A stretch of 64,000 nt of DNA from Helianthus annuus (lineage: Eukaryota; Streptophyta; Magnoliopsida; Asterales; Asteraceae), in assembly GCF_002127325.2 (NCBI RefSeq), contig NC_035436.2, forward strand, positions 106,601,591-106,665,590, given 5' to 3'. The stretch's first letter is position 1; each line of letters starts with the position of its first letter. The notes under the pieces are model-generated. The model ran no database searches. It had not been told where the DNA came from and worked only from the letters and a program-made list of their open reading frames with translations. Below are positions 36,690 through 47,656 of the stretch, piece after piece. The position numbers and the translations under genes were made by a program.

Positions 36690-36701
36690 TGGTATCAAAG
36701 C
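36690..36701 (+). promoter_or_regulatory. Primer binding site of Copia-B
   Basis: TGGTATCAAAGC, one base different from the initiator-Met site of Copia-A and Copia-C. Confidence 0.85.
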
Positions 36702-37268
36702 TTGGGAGGAGGAGTTCTGCAGAGATTAGCTGGATTTCATCATCATTTCTTTCTTCTACACCTTCTTTCATCAATTCAGAAAGTTTTATCGGTCGAAATC
36801 TGCTCAAAATTTCACAGACTGTGCGCAATTGAACATAGACAAACCCTGGAAAGTTTCAGATCAAAATACGGACTAAAAATGGATAAAATCACCTTCGGAC
36901 TTGGTTCCGCTCTTTCGGATATAGTGTAGTTTCGCCTTTTTGGACAACTAGTTTCGCTCCTGTGTCATGTTATTGAGAGGTTCCGCTCCAAATTACTTAA
37001 TATTTTCGCTCTTGAGTCACATTAAGTGAGGTTTCGCTCCAAGTGTATCTTTGAGGTTCCGCTTTTAAGACACATCAGTAGTTCCGCTCTTGTAAACATA
37101 GTAGTTTCACTCTTTTGAACTTGATAGTTTCGCTCCAAGTGCACATTAGGGTTTCGCTTATAGTGCAACATAAGGTTCCGCTCATTAGGACATCTGGTTT
37201 TCTCTTTTAGTGCACAACTCCTGGTTTCGCTTATTTGTCACATATTTTGAAATACGTGTTGAAAAGTC
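36702..37268 (+). repeat. Copia-B leader with TTTCGCTC motif array
   Basis: Noncoding. About thirteen GTTTCGCTC/GTTCCGCTT words between 36925 and 37240, spaced about 20-30 bp, up to 30 bp before the gag ATG at 37269. Confidence 0.88.
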
Positions 37269-38642
37269 ATGGATACCGAGTTTTATAACGCGTGCGCAAC
37301 ACCGTCTTGTCCAGCCACCATTGTTCAAGCCATAAATATAGAAAACAAGACGGGAACCACCCAAAAGCCCCCGAAATTGATGAATATCGAAGAATATTAC
37401 GGGTGGAAAGATAGATTCGAGAACTGGTTTCAGGCTAATCATCTTAGGTCATGGGAATGTATATTGAAGAAATACGTGTTGCCTCGAACAGATTTGCAGG
37501 TTCTTAAAGAGTTATCAGAGTTCACGGATCAGGAACGGGTTATATACAAAGCCGAGAAAATGATGATTAGTCTGCTGCAACAAGCAATCAAAGAGGACAT
37601 TTTCATTTTGTTACAGCATGACAAAACTGCAAAGTCGATCTGGGATGCACTTAAAGTCAAATTTGAGGGTAGTGAGAATATGATAAAAAGCAAAAAGGCG
37701 CTGCTTAAGAAAGAGTTTGATTTGTTCAGCAGCTTACCGGGTGAAGACACAAAGAAGTTGATTGAGAGATATTGTCACCTAGTGCGATCAATGTCAATGT
37801 TGAGTATTACAAAAGATCGTGAAGAGTGGGTGGACAAGCTAGCCGATGCATTACCACAGAAAGAGTAGGGAACATATCTGATGATTTTGAAGAACACGGG
37901 TGTTTATGATGGGTTAACGATTTCTCAGTTCATCGAAAAGATTGAAAGTCAGGATTTGGAACAGCAGAAGATTGCTAGGATGAACAGTCCGAGTGGTCAA
38001 CAGGATGTAAAGATGTATTACAAAGGCAGTGTTCCGGTTCCAGAATCTGAGAGAAGTCCGAAAATCCAAACTGCATTCAGTGCTGGAGATTCATCAGAAA
38101 AAGCTGATCAGGGTTCTAGCAAAAGCAACAGTGGATTCTCATCATTTCTGAGTGTGAATCCTAAAGAATCAAATTCAAGCTTTCAGTCTCAAAGCACGAA
38201 AACTGGAAATGGCTACGTAACTCAGTGCAACATCGCTCTAAATCTTTCAGAAGGTCAAAGTTTTTCAGAAGACACTGCTAAAGACCACATGGCTCTACTT
38301 GGTTCTGTATTGTTATCTTATGAGGGTCTAGTAGCTGGTCGGATCGGAAATCCTATGCTCACCAAAGAGGATTACGATCAAATAGACGCCGAGGAGATGG
38401 AATTGATGGATATCAAATGGTGTCTTGCTAGTGTTCTTAGACGTGCTGAAAAGTTTAAAACGATTACTGTTGGTGAACTACGTCTGTCGACTACGTCTTA
38501 CATCGAGTCTAGTGGTGTATAGGTTAGACATGGCACGAAATCCTAGAAACATGTTATTGTATAGGTTTCGCTTATAGGGCATAGTCTAGGTTTCGCTTAT
38601 GTGTCAGTCATATAGTTTCGCTTATATGTCTTGATGTAGTTC

Positions 38643-38670
38643 CGCTTATACGTACATGTACGTATAAGCG
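38643..38670 (+). promoter_or_regulatory. 28-bp perfect palindrome upstream of the Copia-C TATA box
   Basis: Arms CGCTTATACGTACA and TGTACGTATAAGCG with no spacer, ending 13 bp before the TATA box. It consists of the TTTCGCTTAT motif facing its own inverse. The 3' LTR copy (45393-45420) has changes in the centre. Confidence 0.85.
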
Positions 38671-38683
38671 AAACCTTTAGTCC

Positions 38684-38691
38684 TATAAATA
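38684..38691 (+). promoter_or_regulatory. TATA box of the Copia-C 5' LTR
   Basis: CCTATAAATAGG context; the 3' LTR copy is at 45434-45441. Confidence 0.78.
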
Positions 38692-38920
38692 GGCAGTTAT
38701 TTCAAGCGGAACTAGACAGATAGTTAGAGGTGTTTTCTTCCGGTGAGCCACGAAGTGCTGCCGAAGTGCTGTCAGAACGTGTACTCGTGTTATTGATCAA
38801 TACAACAACAATATTAAAGTGAATCCGACTGAAATAGCACCAAATCATTAGTTTCTGCCTCTTGATTTGGATAGGAATTCTTCTGATAGACTCAAACAGG
38901 TCTAAACACGATCCTACAAG

Positions 38921-38932
38921 TGGTATCAGAGC
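38921..38932 (+). promoter_or_regulatory. Primer binding site of Copia-C
   Basis: TGGTATCAGAGC, exact initiator-Met form, two bases after the LTR. Confidence 0.9.
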
Positions 38933-39518
38933 TCAGGAGGAGAAGTTCTTGCCATTTCAGCTGCATTTCATCTATTTTCTACACTTTCTTCAAAGTTTTA
39001 AAATTCTTCACAGTAAAACCAGCTCAATTTCACACGGTGTACTCGGAATCATGTATTAGTAAGCCCTTGAAATTTTCAGATCTAAAATCGACTTAGAACT
39101 TAGGATTTTTGGGGTTTCGCTTATACGGACTCGTGCAAAAAGTGACGTAATCAAGTAGTTTCGCTTCAAAGGACAATAGTTTTCGCTTCAGTGTCATCTA
39201 AGTTGATAGTTCCGCTTCAAAGGGTCCGCTTCAAAGACACTTTGTTGTAGTTCCGCTCAAGAGTTCCGCTTGAACAGACAGTTCCGCTTATCTATAGAAG
39301 ATAGTTCCGCTTCTGTGAACAAAGTGGTTCCGCTTTACAGGTCCGCTTATTGAGACAAGTGGTTTTGCTTTTGTGACCAATTAGAGGTTCGCTTATCTGG
39401 ACATATTGAAGGTTTCGCTTGGTTGAACAATCCAGTAGTTTCGCTTTTCTTGATCAATTTCGCTTCAAGGGTCATTCTGTCTAAACTTGAAAATTTTGTG
39501 AACTCAGAACTTTGAACA
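38933..39518 (+). repeat. Copia-C leader with TTCCGCTT motif array
   Basis: Noncoding. More than a dozen GTTCCGCTT/GTTTCGCTT words between 39110 and 39475. Here most are TTCCGCTT, while in Copia-B most are TTTCGCTC, so the arrays have drifted by element. Confidence 0.87.
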
Positions 39519-42500
39519 ATGGACAACGAATTTTTATAACGCCTTTGCTAGCCCGATCTCAATTACTCAGAATGCTTTGATTGACCATGAAACCGGAACG
39601 TCTCAGAAACCGCCTAAACTCATGGATATCGATGATTATAACGTGTGGTCTGAACGTTTTGGAAACTGGGTCGAGGCCTATCACTTAGATGCGTGGGAAC
39701 ACACTGAAGAGCCATATGAAAGACCCACAAGAAACAACAAAGAGTTACCAATTCGGGAAATGAGTACTGAGGACAAAAAGAAATATCGAGATGAGAAACT
39801 CATGGTAAGTCTGCTTCAGCAAGCGATAAAAGAAGATATTCTGATTTTGCTTCAACATGACGGAACTGCGTATTCAATTTGGACTGAATTGGAAGCAAAG
39901 TTTGTTGGGAGTGATGATATGCTCAAAAATAAAATGTCTCTTATGAAGAAAGAATTTGACTTATTCCGTGGTTTGAAATCTGACAACACCAAGCAGATAA
40001 TTGATAGATATTGTAACTTGGTGAGAAACATGTCAAAACTTGGAATTAAGAAAGATACTGATGAATTGGTTGAAAAACTTGCAGATGCGCTACCACATGA
40101 AACATGGGGAACGTTTCTGATGATGCTGAGATCCAACAGAAAAGATTACAAGAATATGACACTGGGAGATTTCATCAAACACCTGGAAGCTCAAGAGATG
40201 GAGCAGAGGAAGATTGCCAGGATGAAGAATTATGATGGAGAACAGGATATTAGTTTGTACTAAAAGAGTGGTGCTACTGGATCAACAAATCATTCTCCGA
40301 AAATTGAAACTGCTTTTAGTGTTAAAGATTCTTCTGAAAAGAAATCTTCCCAGGGATCTAGCAGCTCAAGATTTTCATCATTCGATCCAAATATTTCTGT
40401 AACAAAGAAAGGAAGAAAACTTCAGTGCAATATTGTTCTTAGTATTGAAAATGATCAAGATTACACTGAAGAGATTGCTAAAAATCAAATGTCTTTGTTA
40501 GGAATGGTTCTTGAGTCTTATAGTAGTTTTGTGGCCGGAAAGATCAGTAATCCAATGCTCACGAAAGAGGATTACTATCAAATTGATGCTGAAGAGATGG
40601 AATTAATAGACATTAAATGGTGCATAGCTAGTGTGATGCGACGAGCTGAAAAGTTTAAACAAATTACGGGAAGAGATGATTTCCGTGATGCAAATGTTTC
40701 AACTTTAGGCTTTGATAAATCTAAAGTTACGTGTTTTCGTTTTAGGGAAAAGGGGCATTTCAAGAGGGAGTGCAAAAATCGTGAAGCTACTGGAGCCCAA
40801 AATCCTTTTAGAAACAACGATTATCACAAAAACGCAATTTATCATCAAGTCACACCACCAGCACAGCATCAGGCGCAAACTGCACATGGGAGAGATGTGA
40901 TTGATGGGACAAAAAGAGCATGTCTAAGCAAATATGAAAATTTTTCATGGGATAAATATATTCCAACAAACAGCAAAGTGTGTTTGGCAGAACAAGATGA
41001 TGAAAAGTTGGCTGAAGGTTTTTGTTGGGACGATTTTTGCCCAGATAAGTATCTCATGACCAAAGAGATGTCCAAAAACACTTCAAATGTTAATGCTTTC
41101 ATTGCTAACGCCTATGATTTGAAATGTGCAGAAAGAAGCAGGAAAGTCATGGAAGTTGCATAATCAAGACGGAGAAAGCTTGAAGAAGAAGAAGAAGAAG
41201 AAGAGGAAGAGAGATTAAAAGCTGAAGCTGAAGCTGAGAGAAAGAGAAGAGCTGAATTTTTACAATCAAACAGAAAAGTCAAAAAGGTTCCTGAATTTGA
41301 AGTAAAAATTGATGCAGAACCAGTTAAAGTTCCCGAAAAATGCATGAACTGTGATTCTTTAATCAAGCAGAACAATGAGTTGCTGCATAATATAATCAGA
41401 CTGAAAGAATCCTATGATACAATGAACAGAGAAATTAATAAGTATACTGATTCAAGTGGTGAACAAGCTGTGGCAATGAATACACTAAAGATAGCGTACC
41501 TGAGACAGCTTGATGATGCTAATTTTCATATAAAGAAATGTGATGATCTGGAGTTGGAGTTAGCAACGCAAAAGATAGAAACTGAGAAAGTTAAAAAATT
41601 ATTAGAAAGTTACTCATGTTCTACTTTTGTTGTTGACAGGATTTATCCGGTTGTGGAGAATTTGAAGACGTTTGAAGAAGTGAAGACGTCCGATGAAAAG
41701 AAATCTGTGACAAAAGATGAAGAAAAAATGAAGACTTCTGGTAAGAAATCAAGTGTGGTCTACAATAGATGTCCGCCCCCGGTCGAAAATGGATATTCAC
41801 CTCGAAATCCAAATTCCGAGAGAGTCGAAAAAGCAATAAACTTAGAATGGGAGTCTGGACCGTCGGATAACTTGCCAGAAAGTATTGATGTCACGTATAC
41901 GTCATCTGACACTGATCATGAGTTAAAGTTGATAAAAAGTGTGGTCGATCAGGTGTTGGATAAAGATGACAATGAGGAGTCAAATCCGGAGTCCAAACCA
42001 GAGTCAAAGTCTGTGTCTGATACATCAAAGTTGACAAATAAAAAGGACAAACGAGTTTATGATAAAGAGTTTTTACTTTCGAAATCTAATTTGAATGATG
42101 AATCGGTCAAAGTAGCATATACTTTGAAAGGTTCTGACAAATTATATTCTGATGAGAATTTTCCAATAAGAAGTGTCAGATTTGAAATGATTCAAAAGGT
42201 TTTCAAAATAACAGAAATTAATTTTTCTGAAATAAAAGAATTAAATCTTTCCGGAAAACCTAAACAATACACTTCAAGAGATCAACAAAGAATTAACAAG
42301 AAAATGGGTTACAATTGTGGTTATAGTTTCCAAAAGAAACCAAACCATAATCGTAATTTCAAAAAGAAAGGTCTTGGTTTTGTTCCACCGAAAAATTATA
42401 AAAATGAAAAAGTTTATAAACCAAGAACTATGTTTGTTTCAGGTAAGACGACAGAAGCTGAAAAAGAACAATCATTCAGAAAACAGACAAATCAGGAATT

Positions 42501-43170
42501 CCTTGCCAAGAAGCAAGAAGAACTGAAGAAGAATGATGTTCCGAAGAAGATTGAAAAGAGAACCTGTTTTCAGTGCAAGATTGCTGGTCATGTTGCTAGG
42601 GATTGTCCGAAGACATTCAAGCCAAAACAGGAAGTCTCTGGTAAAATGAAAGAAAAGGTTGTCGAGAAGACTGAACTGTCAACCCGGAAGTTTACTGGCT
42701 TTGAAAATTCAACTTTTGAGAAAAGAGAATGTTCAAAGAGTGCTTCAAGAAGAAAAGATAATGTGCAAAATAAAAAATGGGTTGTGAAAGGTTCAGGTAA
42801 TAAGTCTGGTGATGAATCTGATTCCACAAAATCAGAGGAGCCACATGTTGAGAAGAAGGTTGAAAGAAAAGTTCTAACTATGAATGATGAAAATTTTCCA
42901 CCGTTGCGTGCTGAAAATTTTATGAAGAAAGTTGGAAAAGTTGAAATTTCAAATCAATTTTATTCTAACAAGAAGAAATTTGATGTTGAAAAGACATTCA
43001 ACAGAAATGTGAAACACATTTTTGGCAAAATGGTCAATGGTAAGGCCAAAGGTGTTAAAGAATTTTATGCTGCCAAAAGAGGGGTTCACAAGTCTGTTAA
43101 AAGTAAAGATGATGAGATTATTATACCCAAGGAAGGTCAGGCTTGGGTGGATATATTTTTCAAAGAATAA
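39519..43170 (+). pseudogene. Copia-C gag (about 1,200 codons), one frameshift and two stops
   Basis: ATG at 39519 aligns with the Copia-B start. One extra T in the run at about 39531-39535 shifts the frame. Stops lie at 40261-40263 and 41161-41163; otherwise the frame is open to 43170. The capsid-like part (QKPPKLMDIDDYNVWSERF) lies near 39605. The first zinc knuckle has lost its second cysteine ([14 protein letters not shown] near 40735). An EEEEEEEE run and a long coiled coil follow (41180-41640). A DUF-like segment conserved in Copia-A and Copia-B (CPPPVENGYSPR) lies near 41770. The second knuckle CFQCKIAGHVARDC near 42570 is intact, and the end reads AWVDIFFKE. With two knuckles about 600 residues apart and a coiled coil between, this gag is unusual for Copia. 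Confidence 0.9.
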
Positions 43171-44090
43171 AAACCTGACTCGCTGGAGATCCCAAGTTGG
43201 TAATCGTGGATCATGAATCAGCATCCTTCTTAATCTGTGTTTGAGATTTTGCAGGACTTGCCGGAACTCCCAGGTTTGTAAGCGAGGAGTAGGAATCGGC
43301 ACCTTGAGAATTCAACCAACAGATGGTAATTGGTTGAAAAACAGGTTTGAAATGCTTAATTGCTAATTTTACAAGTGGTTGAGATTGATCTTACAAGTGG
43401 TTAATCAAGGTCATTAAATTGAACTTGAATTAACTATCATTCAAAATATTGGTAAAACAATGTGATGATTTGATCCCTAATTTTACAAGTGGTAAAATCA
43501 ACAAAACTTATTTTCCGGAAAAACTATTTTGATTAAAACAAACTTAAGTGTTTTGAAATCAATATGGGAAAATAGTTTGTTGTGAGGGGGAGTTCTGATC
43601 GTTTAAGCCAAACGGATGGAGAATTGAAGCATTTTTGATATCAGTTGTCAAAGTTTTTTTACAGTTTGTTTTGTGTTTCAAGTGTGTCTAGAGTTTAGAT
43701 ATTTGTCAAATTTCTTTAATGTGTTTGCATTTTAGGGGGAGTAGAAAATTTCAGAAAATCCAAAAACATTAGAAATTTTGAAAAAGTCAAAAACATGATA
43801 AAATCTAAAAATGAGTTTTTGTTGCATAAAAGAGGAAATGATAGTACATCAGTGGACTATCACAACATGCTAAAGAAATGTAAAGTCACAATGTGATAAA
43901 CAATCTTACCGTGGATGTGTCAGTAGGTTTTTGCACATTTAGTAAACTGTAACGAGATATAAACCTAAAATCAAACTTGCTTATCCTGTGGGTTAACAAA
44001 ACTGCTTGGATATATAGGTAACCCCTGAAATCTTGTTTGAAAGGTCCCTTATTCTGAGATATTAGGTCTTTATGCTCAGTGATATCTGGG

Positions 44091-44146
44091 GTATTATCCC
44101 AGGACTTCTGTTGTATGGAAATACTGACCTAGTCCCCGGATAATGC
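44091..44146 (+). other. Hairpin H1, Copia-C copy
   Basis: Arms GTATTATCCCAGGACT (44091-44106) and AGTCCCCGGATAATGC (44131-44146); inner GTAT/ATAC around GGAA (44113-44124). Confidence 0.82.
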
Positions 44147-44265
44147 TTTCCGCAAAAAGCTTTGGAATATAAGCTCGCCCTCAGCATGCTGATGAAACAA
44201 TAAAATTGATAGTCGCTGCTGTTGTAATTAAAAGATCCTCTAAAGGGGACACACCGAAAGTCGAA

Positions 44266-44314
44266 GCCGTTATCTCTCTGCGTATACGGAAGTATCGACC
44301 TGAGCTCTCACGAC
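44266..44314 (+). other. Hairpin H2, Copia-C copy
   Basis: Arms GCCGT/ACGAC (one mismatch, the only uncompensated change I found in H2) and inner ATAC/GTAT around GGAA (44284-44295). Confidence 0.72.
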
Positions 44315-45201
44315 CCTCGCACATAACCCCTTTACAGATATCATCTGTGGTATACTCACCTGTAAGACTAAATATTGGGATCTGGATACGGGAGTATATT
44401 CAAGTAGTGGGACACACGGATAAGTTTAAGTATCTAAGACACTAATTGCGTATCTTGAAACAGATGAAATCTGTGTGAAAATTTAAGAGGACAAACATAC
44501 TGAGAATCTAGGTAAATTGTTTAGAGCTTAAAATGAAATCAAGCTTAACGGTGTTGATGATATGCCTCAGAAACTGATATGATCCTCTTGCACGTACTCA
44601 CAAAAATAGTGTTTGTAAATATTTCATTTCTGCATTGTTTCGTGTTTTTACATGTGGTATTAGTTTCTTTGCTTTTGAAAAATCCAAAAAGATTTTCGAC
44701 AACTGGTGTTGAGAAGCTGATTTTCGAAGTTCAACGTGCTAAACATGAAGAACAGGTTTGGGAGAGAGTATGTGATGTTGTTAAGTTTGCTTGAAAAGAG
44801 TCAGTAAAAGATTCTGAATGCAAAATCATTTCTATAAGTTACCAACATTGTTTCTTAATTGTTGAAAAGATTTAATCTTTGAAGAAATTTATGTTTGGGT
44901 AGAGATTGTGCAGGTATATTTGTGCCAGGTGATGATCCTGAGATAGTATAGAGTCAGATAACGATCTTGAACCTGATGGAAGCCTGTCCACGATCTTAGA
45001 ATGAAGCTGTGAATTCCAAACTATGATCCCAGCAGATTGAGAGGGGGAGTTTGAAGACACCGTGTCAACATTCGAGAGAGAGGAGTTTGTTGATGATGAA
45101 GATAGAGTTTGCGGATTCTTGCAATGATAAATTCTTCAGAGGAAAATTGAAGACTGATAAAGATTATAGGTTGACAATCGAAGACTCGAAGACTCCGTCA
45201 A

Positions 45202-45217
45202 CATCCGAGGGGGAGTC
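45202..45217 (+). promoter_or_regulatory. Polypurine tract of Copia-C
   Basis: CATCCGAGGGGGAGTC directly before the 3' LTR. Confidence 0.82.
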
Positions 45218-45668
45218 TGTTGGTGCACTACGTCTGTCGACTACGTCTTACATCGAGTCTAGTGGTGTATAGGTTAGACATGGCACGAAATCCTAGAAAC
45301 ATGTTATTGTATAGGTTTCGCTTATAGGGCATAGTCTAGGTTTCGCTTATGTGTCAGTCATTAAGTTTCGCTTATATGTCTTGATGTAGTTCCGCTTATA
45401 CATACATATACGTATAAGCGAAACCTTTAGTCCTATAAATAGGCAGTCATTTCAAGCGGAACTAGACAAATAGTTAGAGGTGTTTTCTTCCGGTGAGCCA
45501 CGAAGTGCTGCCGAAGTGCTGTCAGAACGTGTACTCGTGTTATTGATCAATACAACAGCAATATTAAAGTGAATCCGACTGAAATAGCACCAAATCATTA
45601 GTTTCCGCCTCTTGATTTGGATAGGAATTCTTCTGATCGACTCAAACATGTCCGAACACGATCCTACA
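45218..45668 (+). repeat. 3' LTR of Copia-C
   Basis: 451 bp, TGTTGGTGCAC...GATCCTACA. TATA at 45434-45441. Confidence 0.95.
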
Positions 45669-46200
45669 ATTACTAGAAGAAATGACTTTCTTGATGCTCA
45701 TGTATCTACTTTAGGTTTTGATAAATCTAAAGTTACTTGTTTTCGATGCAGGGAGAAAGGCCATTTCAAACGGGAATGCAAGAACAGGGAAGCTAGTGGC
45801 GTTCAGAATCCGTTCGGAAAAAACGACTTCTATCGGAAAGCCATTTATCAGCAGGTTGGTCAATCATGTAACATCCGTTAAAAATCGACCCGTTTCCAAA
45901 ATCCGACCCGTTTTAAATTTTAGATCCTAATCCTTGAAACTCGAGAGCTTCGCAAAATAATTAATAATTTAAGTCGTTTATAAATATGATAATTTATTCG
46001 TTTAAATAATTAAACTAATTAATGTTGTCATTAAAAGTTTTTACTTTTATAAAAATAAGTTAGTTAAACTATGTTAGAAAGTTAGTTTTGTTTAAGAGTT
46101 TAACTTAATGAAAGTTTACCTAACTAAATAATTATCCTTCTAAAAGTTTAGGGACCTTGGTGTTATTTGGGAAAGTGTAAAAGATAAAAATAACAAAAAA

Positions 46201-46278
46201 AGAGCAATGCCCAGGATTCGAACCTGCGGCCACCCTGCTTTCACATCCACATCATATACCAGTTGAGTTATAACAGTT
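46201..46278 (-). other. tRNA-like sequence with Pol III A/B boxes, 5' LTR copy
   Basis: On the minus strand the B box GGTTCGAATCC is exact (46214-46224). The A box has one change (46259-46270, TAACTCAACTGG). Spacing fits a tRNA, but the acceptor arms do not pair. Confidence 0.65.
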
Positions 46279-46517
46279 TTGGTACAAACGTTGCAATCAA
46301 ATAAATTATATTCGCTTTCTTTCAGCGAGTTTCCTTTTGAATCAATCTTGCCGCCAAGACAGAAAGTTGACAACCCTTTGTTTCCATCCTTCTCCTCCTG
46401 ATTTCTCGAGACAATGATTGATTCCGCGTTTCCTTTTTGTCAATCAATCATCAACTCACTTCCTAACTTACGACCAATCAACAACTCATTTCTAAATTTC
46501 GCGAGATCTTAGAATGC

Positions 46518-46525
46518 TATAAATA
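46518..46525 (+). promoter_or_regulatory. TATA box of the Gypsy-C 5' LTR
   Basis: GCTATAAATATCACC; the 3' copy is at 53016-53023. Confidence 0.72.
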
Positions 46526-47182
46526 TCACCACTCCACCTCGACATCCTCACACCACCCCCAACACTCTTTGCTCGTTACCGGAATTTGAGCATCGCCGGA
46601 GAGAACCACATCATCGCCGGAGAGAACCACAGCATTGCCAGAGAACTGGAGCTCCGCTTCCCGTCTGAACCGCACCAGAACCCTTTTGTTTTGGTATATC
46701 CTCCGATCATCCCACTCGGTTGTACTTCTTGATACGCTTAAGCAAAACAAACTGTGATGCGACCTGGTCTTGTTGAGAATGATTAAATAATGAAGATGAT
46801 AACAAGCCGCCAGAAACCGATGTCGCGGGAACCAAACGGAGAACGCGACAGGGAACACTTCATTTCGTTTCGGTAAACATTTCGTTATTCCTTTTGTTTC
46901 TTTCCAGTTGGTTTTGTCTAAATCTTCTGTCAACACATTTTTTTGTTCCATTCATTTTGTTTAACTGATGTTATTGAATCATATATGATAACAGCAAAAT
47001 ACAGTACATGTCTATTCATTATTCTATTTTGAATGATGAAGAAGATGACTTATAACTAGGAAACATAGTTTTTATTTAACTAGACCTAATGTTATAGTAA
47101 ATGCTGTTTATATTTTCTACATATATATTCCACTAGTTAGTTTATATATATAATTTTTATTGAATGGCAACTATAGCCTATT

Positions 47183-47656
47183 TGTAGGATCGAATACCGA
47201 CCTATTTGAGTCGTTCAGAGAAGTTCGTATCCGAATTAAGAGGCGGAAACTAATAATTCGGTGCACTTGAAGCTGAATTCACTTTAATCTTGTTGTTGTA
47301 TTGCTATTGAACTCGATTACAATGTTTTACAGCACTTCGGCAGCACTTCGTGGCTTACCGGAAGAATTCACCCTTAACTATGTGTTTGGAACCACTCTTA
47401 TGACCTATATATATACTTCTGGAACCGCTTATACGTCATGTCCGTATGAGTGGTTCAACAACTTGACGTAAAAGAGGTCCAAGATCATGACACAAAAGCG
47501 GTCCTAGACTAGATATGACACAAAAGCGGTCCTAGATCATGTAAACATAAACAATCCTATACAAATCACTATTTCTAGGATTCCGTGCCATTTCTGATCT
47601 GTTTAATCTTCAAGACTCGATGGAAGACATAGTCAGCAGACGTAGGTGCACTAACA
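47183..47656 (-). repeat. 3' LTR of Copia-F
   Basis: 474 bp. TATATATA near 47406-47414. Here the family motif reads AAAAGCGGTCC in place of AAAAGCGAAAC, and the palindrome before the TATA box has changed to match (CCACTCATACG...CGTATAAGCGG). Confidence 0.9.

Larger units (their letters stand above)
38468..38918 (+). repeat. 5' LTR of Copia-C
   Basis: TGTTGGTGAAC...GATCCTACA, 451 bp. Four direct TTTCGCTTAT-type motifs, then a perfect palindrome (38643-38670), then TATAAATA at 38684-38691. Confidence 0.95.
43171..45201 (+). other. Copia-C 3' noncoding region
   Basis: After the gag stop comes a spacer with TTTTGCAGGACTTGCC (near 43245), matching the start of the Copia-A protease region. Then follow repeated TTACAAGTGGT words (43369, 43391, 43480). 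From 43720 to about 44650 is the conserved block with H1 and H2. The last 500 bp run to the purine tract. No ORF is conserved across copies. Confidence 0.82.
38468..45668 (+). mobile_element. Copia-C: gag-only Copia element inserted in Copia-B gag
   Basis: Two 451-bp LTRs differing at about a dozen sites; duplication attac at 38463-38467 and 45669-45673. Length 7.2 kb. Primer site, leader array, large gag, conserved 3' noncoding block and purine tract are all present. No pol sequence is visible. It inserted just before the first zinc-knuckle segment of Copia-B gag. Confidence 0.95.

Noticed and set aside
44206..44445. Short sense-strand frame in the 3' block with a similar one in Copia-B (57942-58142)
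   Set aside because: The similarity follows from nucleotide conservation; the frame is shifted or stopped in Copia-A, D, E and F. Conserved hairpins explain the constraint better.
46526..46951. A 141-codon minus-strand frame present in both Gypsy-C LTRs (also 53024-53449)
   Set aside because: It is antisense to the LTR transcript region, downstream of the TATA box, shows no recognisable domain, and is shared only because the two LTRs are copies of each other.
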